The notes below the pieces were generated by a model. The model searched no databases and had not been told where the DNA came from. It worked only from the letters and a program-made list of their open reading frames with translations. This document shows positions 4,854 through 5,047 of a stretch of 5,047 bases of DNA, piece after piece (within the stretch, counting starts at the first letter, position 1; each line of letters begins with the position of its first letter). The DNA lies in the NCBI GenBank assembly GCA_913064755.1, contig CAJYBQ010000298.1, positions 1 through 5,047 of the forward strand, given 5' to 3'. The translations under genes were made by a program, and so were the position numbers. The stretch is from an uncultured Alphaproteobacteria bacterium. Its GTDB lineage: Bacteria > Pseudomonadota > Alphaproteobacteria > Minwuiales > Minwuiaceae.

Positions 4854-5047
4854 GGGGGCGGCGGCGGTTTCCGGCCAACCGGCCCGGCCGGCGCGCGCGG
4901 CGCCGACGATCCCTTCGAATCGACCTTCGCCAAGGGCGGCAAGCGTTTCGGCGCCGACGATCTCTTCAGCGAACTGTTCGAGACCTTCGGCGGCAAGCGC
5001 GGCAAAGGCGCCGCGCGCGGCGAGGACGTGCGCGTCAAACTCGGCGT
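4854..5047 (+). pseudogene. Continuation of the DnaJ-type gene after the in-frame TAG, cut by window end
   Basis: Directly after the TAG the same frame stays open to the right edge. It reads GGGGGFRPTGPAGARGADDP, then FESTFAKGGKRFGADDLFSE, LFETFGGKRGKGA and ARGEDVRVKLGV. This is a Gly-rich linker with the DDLFSELFETFGG element of CbpA/DnaJ linkers. It ends with the Arg-Gly-Glu-Asp-Val-Arg-Val strand that opens the DnaJ C-terminal substrate-binding domain. No zinc-finger cysteines occur before this strand, so the parent is a type II (CbpA-like) protein if the order is standard. There is no start codon with a ribosome site after the TAG. The part is expressed only if the TAG is read through or is a sequence error. 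Confidence 0.75.

Overview
The window looks like DNA from a G+C-rich alphaproteobacterium, possibly Rhodospirillales-like. This rests on the divergent pdxH/dnaJ-type pair near the right end, the ydbH-ynbE pair at the left, and the codon use. It is not a smooth genomic stretch. At least three places switch abruptly from one conserved gene to another in mid-gene, so the window is best read as a patchwork of four or five blocks. I cannot tell from sequence alone whether the joins are real rearrangements or assembly or amplification chimeras. I lean towards artefact or decay rather than new multidomain enzymes.

Layout. Positions 1-92 (-) hold the start of a YnbE-like outer-membrane lipoprotein, cut by the window edge. 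Positions 141 to about 458 (-) hold the last ~100 residues of a YdbH-type (AsmA/TamB-like) intermembrane lipid-transport protein. Around 445-505 the sequence jumps from about 52% to about 85% G+C and changes gene and strand. From about 500 to 1127 (+) it encodes the C-terminal half of an HI0933/YhiN-family flavoprotein. Both genes at this join have lost their N-terminal parts. Convergent to the flavoprotein, 1171-2031 (-) is an intact TfdA/TauD-type 2-oxoglutarate/Fe(II) dioxygenase. It overlaps by an ATGA junction (if the first ATG is used), or follows within a few bases (if the better-placed ATG is used), a long reading frame at 2034-4445 (-).

That 803-codon frame is three unrelated proteins joined in frame: the N-terminal half of PdxH, an internal piece of an Ldh2-type malate/lactate dehydrogenase, and a nearly complete benzoate-CoA-ligase-like AMP-forming acyl-CoA synthetase. 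The synthetase and the dioxygenase form a believable two-gene operon for activating and oxidising an organic (perhaps aromatic) acid. The PdxH and Ldh2 pieces do not fit that pathway.

Divergent from pdxH, after a 162-base intergenic region, is a DnaJ-family gene (4608 to the right edge, +). Its J domain is intact, but the frame is cut by a single in-frame TAG at 4851-4853. The same frame then continues with a Gly-rich linker and the start of the C-terminal substrate-binding domain.

I found no RNA genes, CRISPR arrays, insertion sequences or defence systems. The features most worth checking are the three joins, the triple in-frame fusion, and the amber codon in the DnaJ gene.
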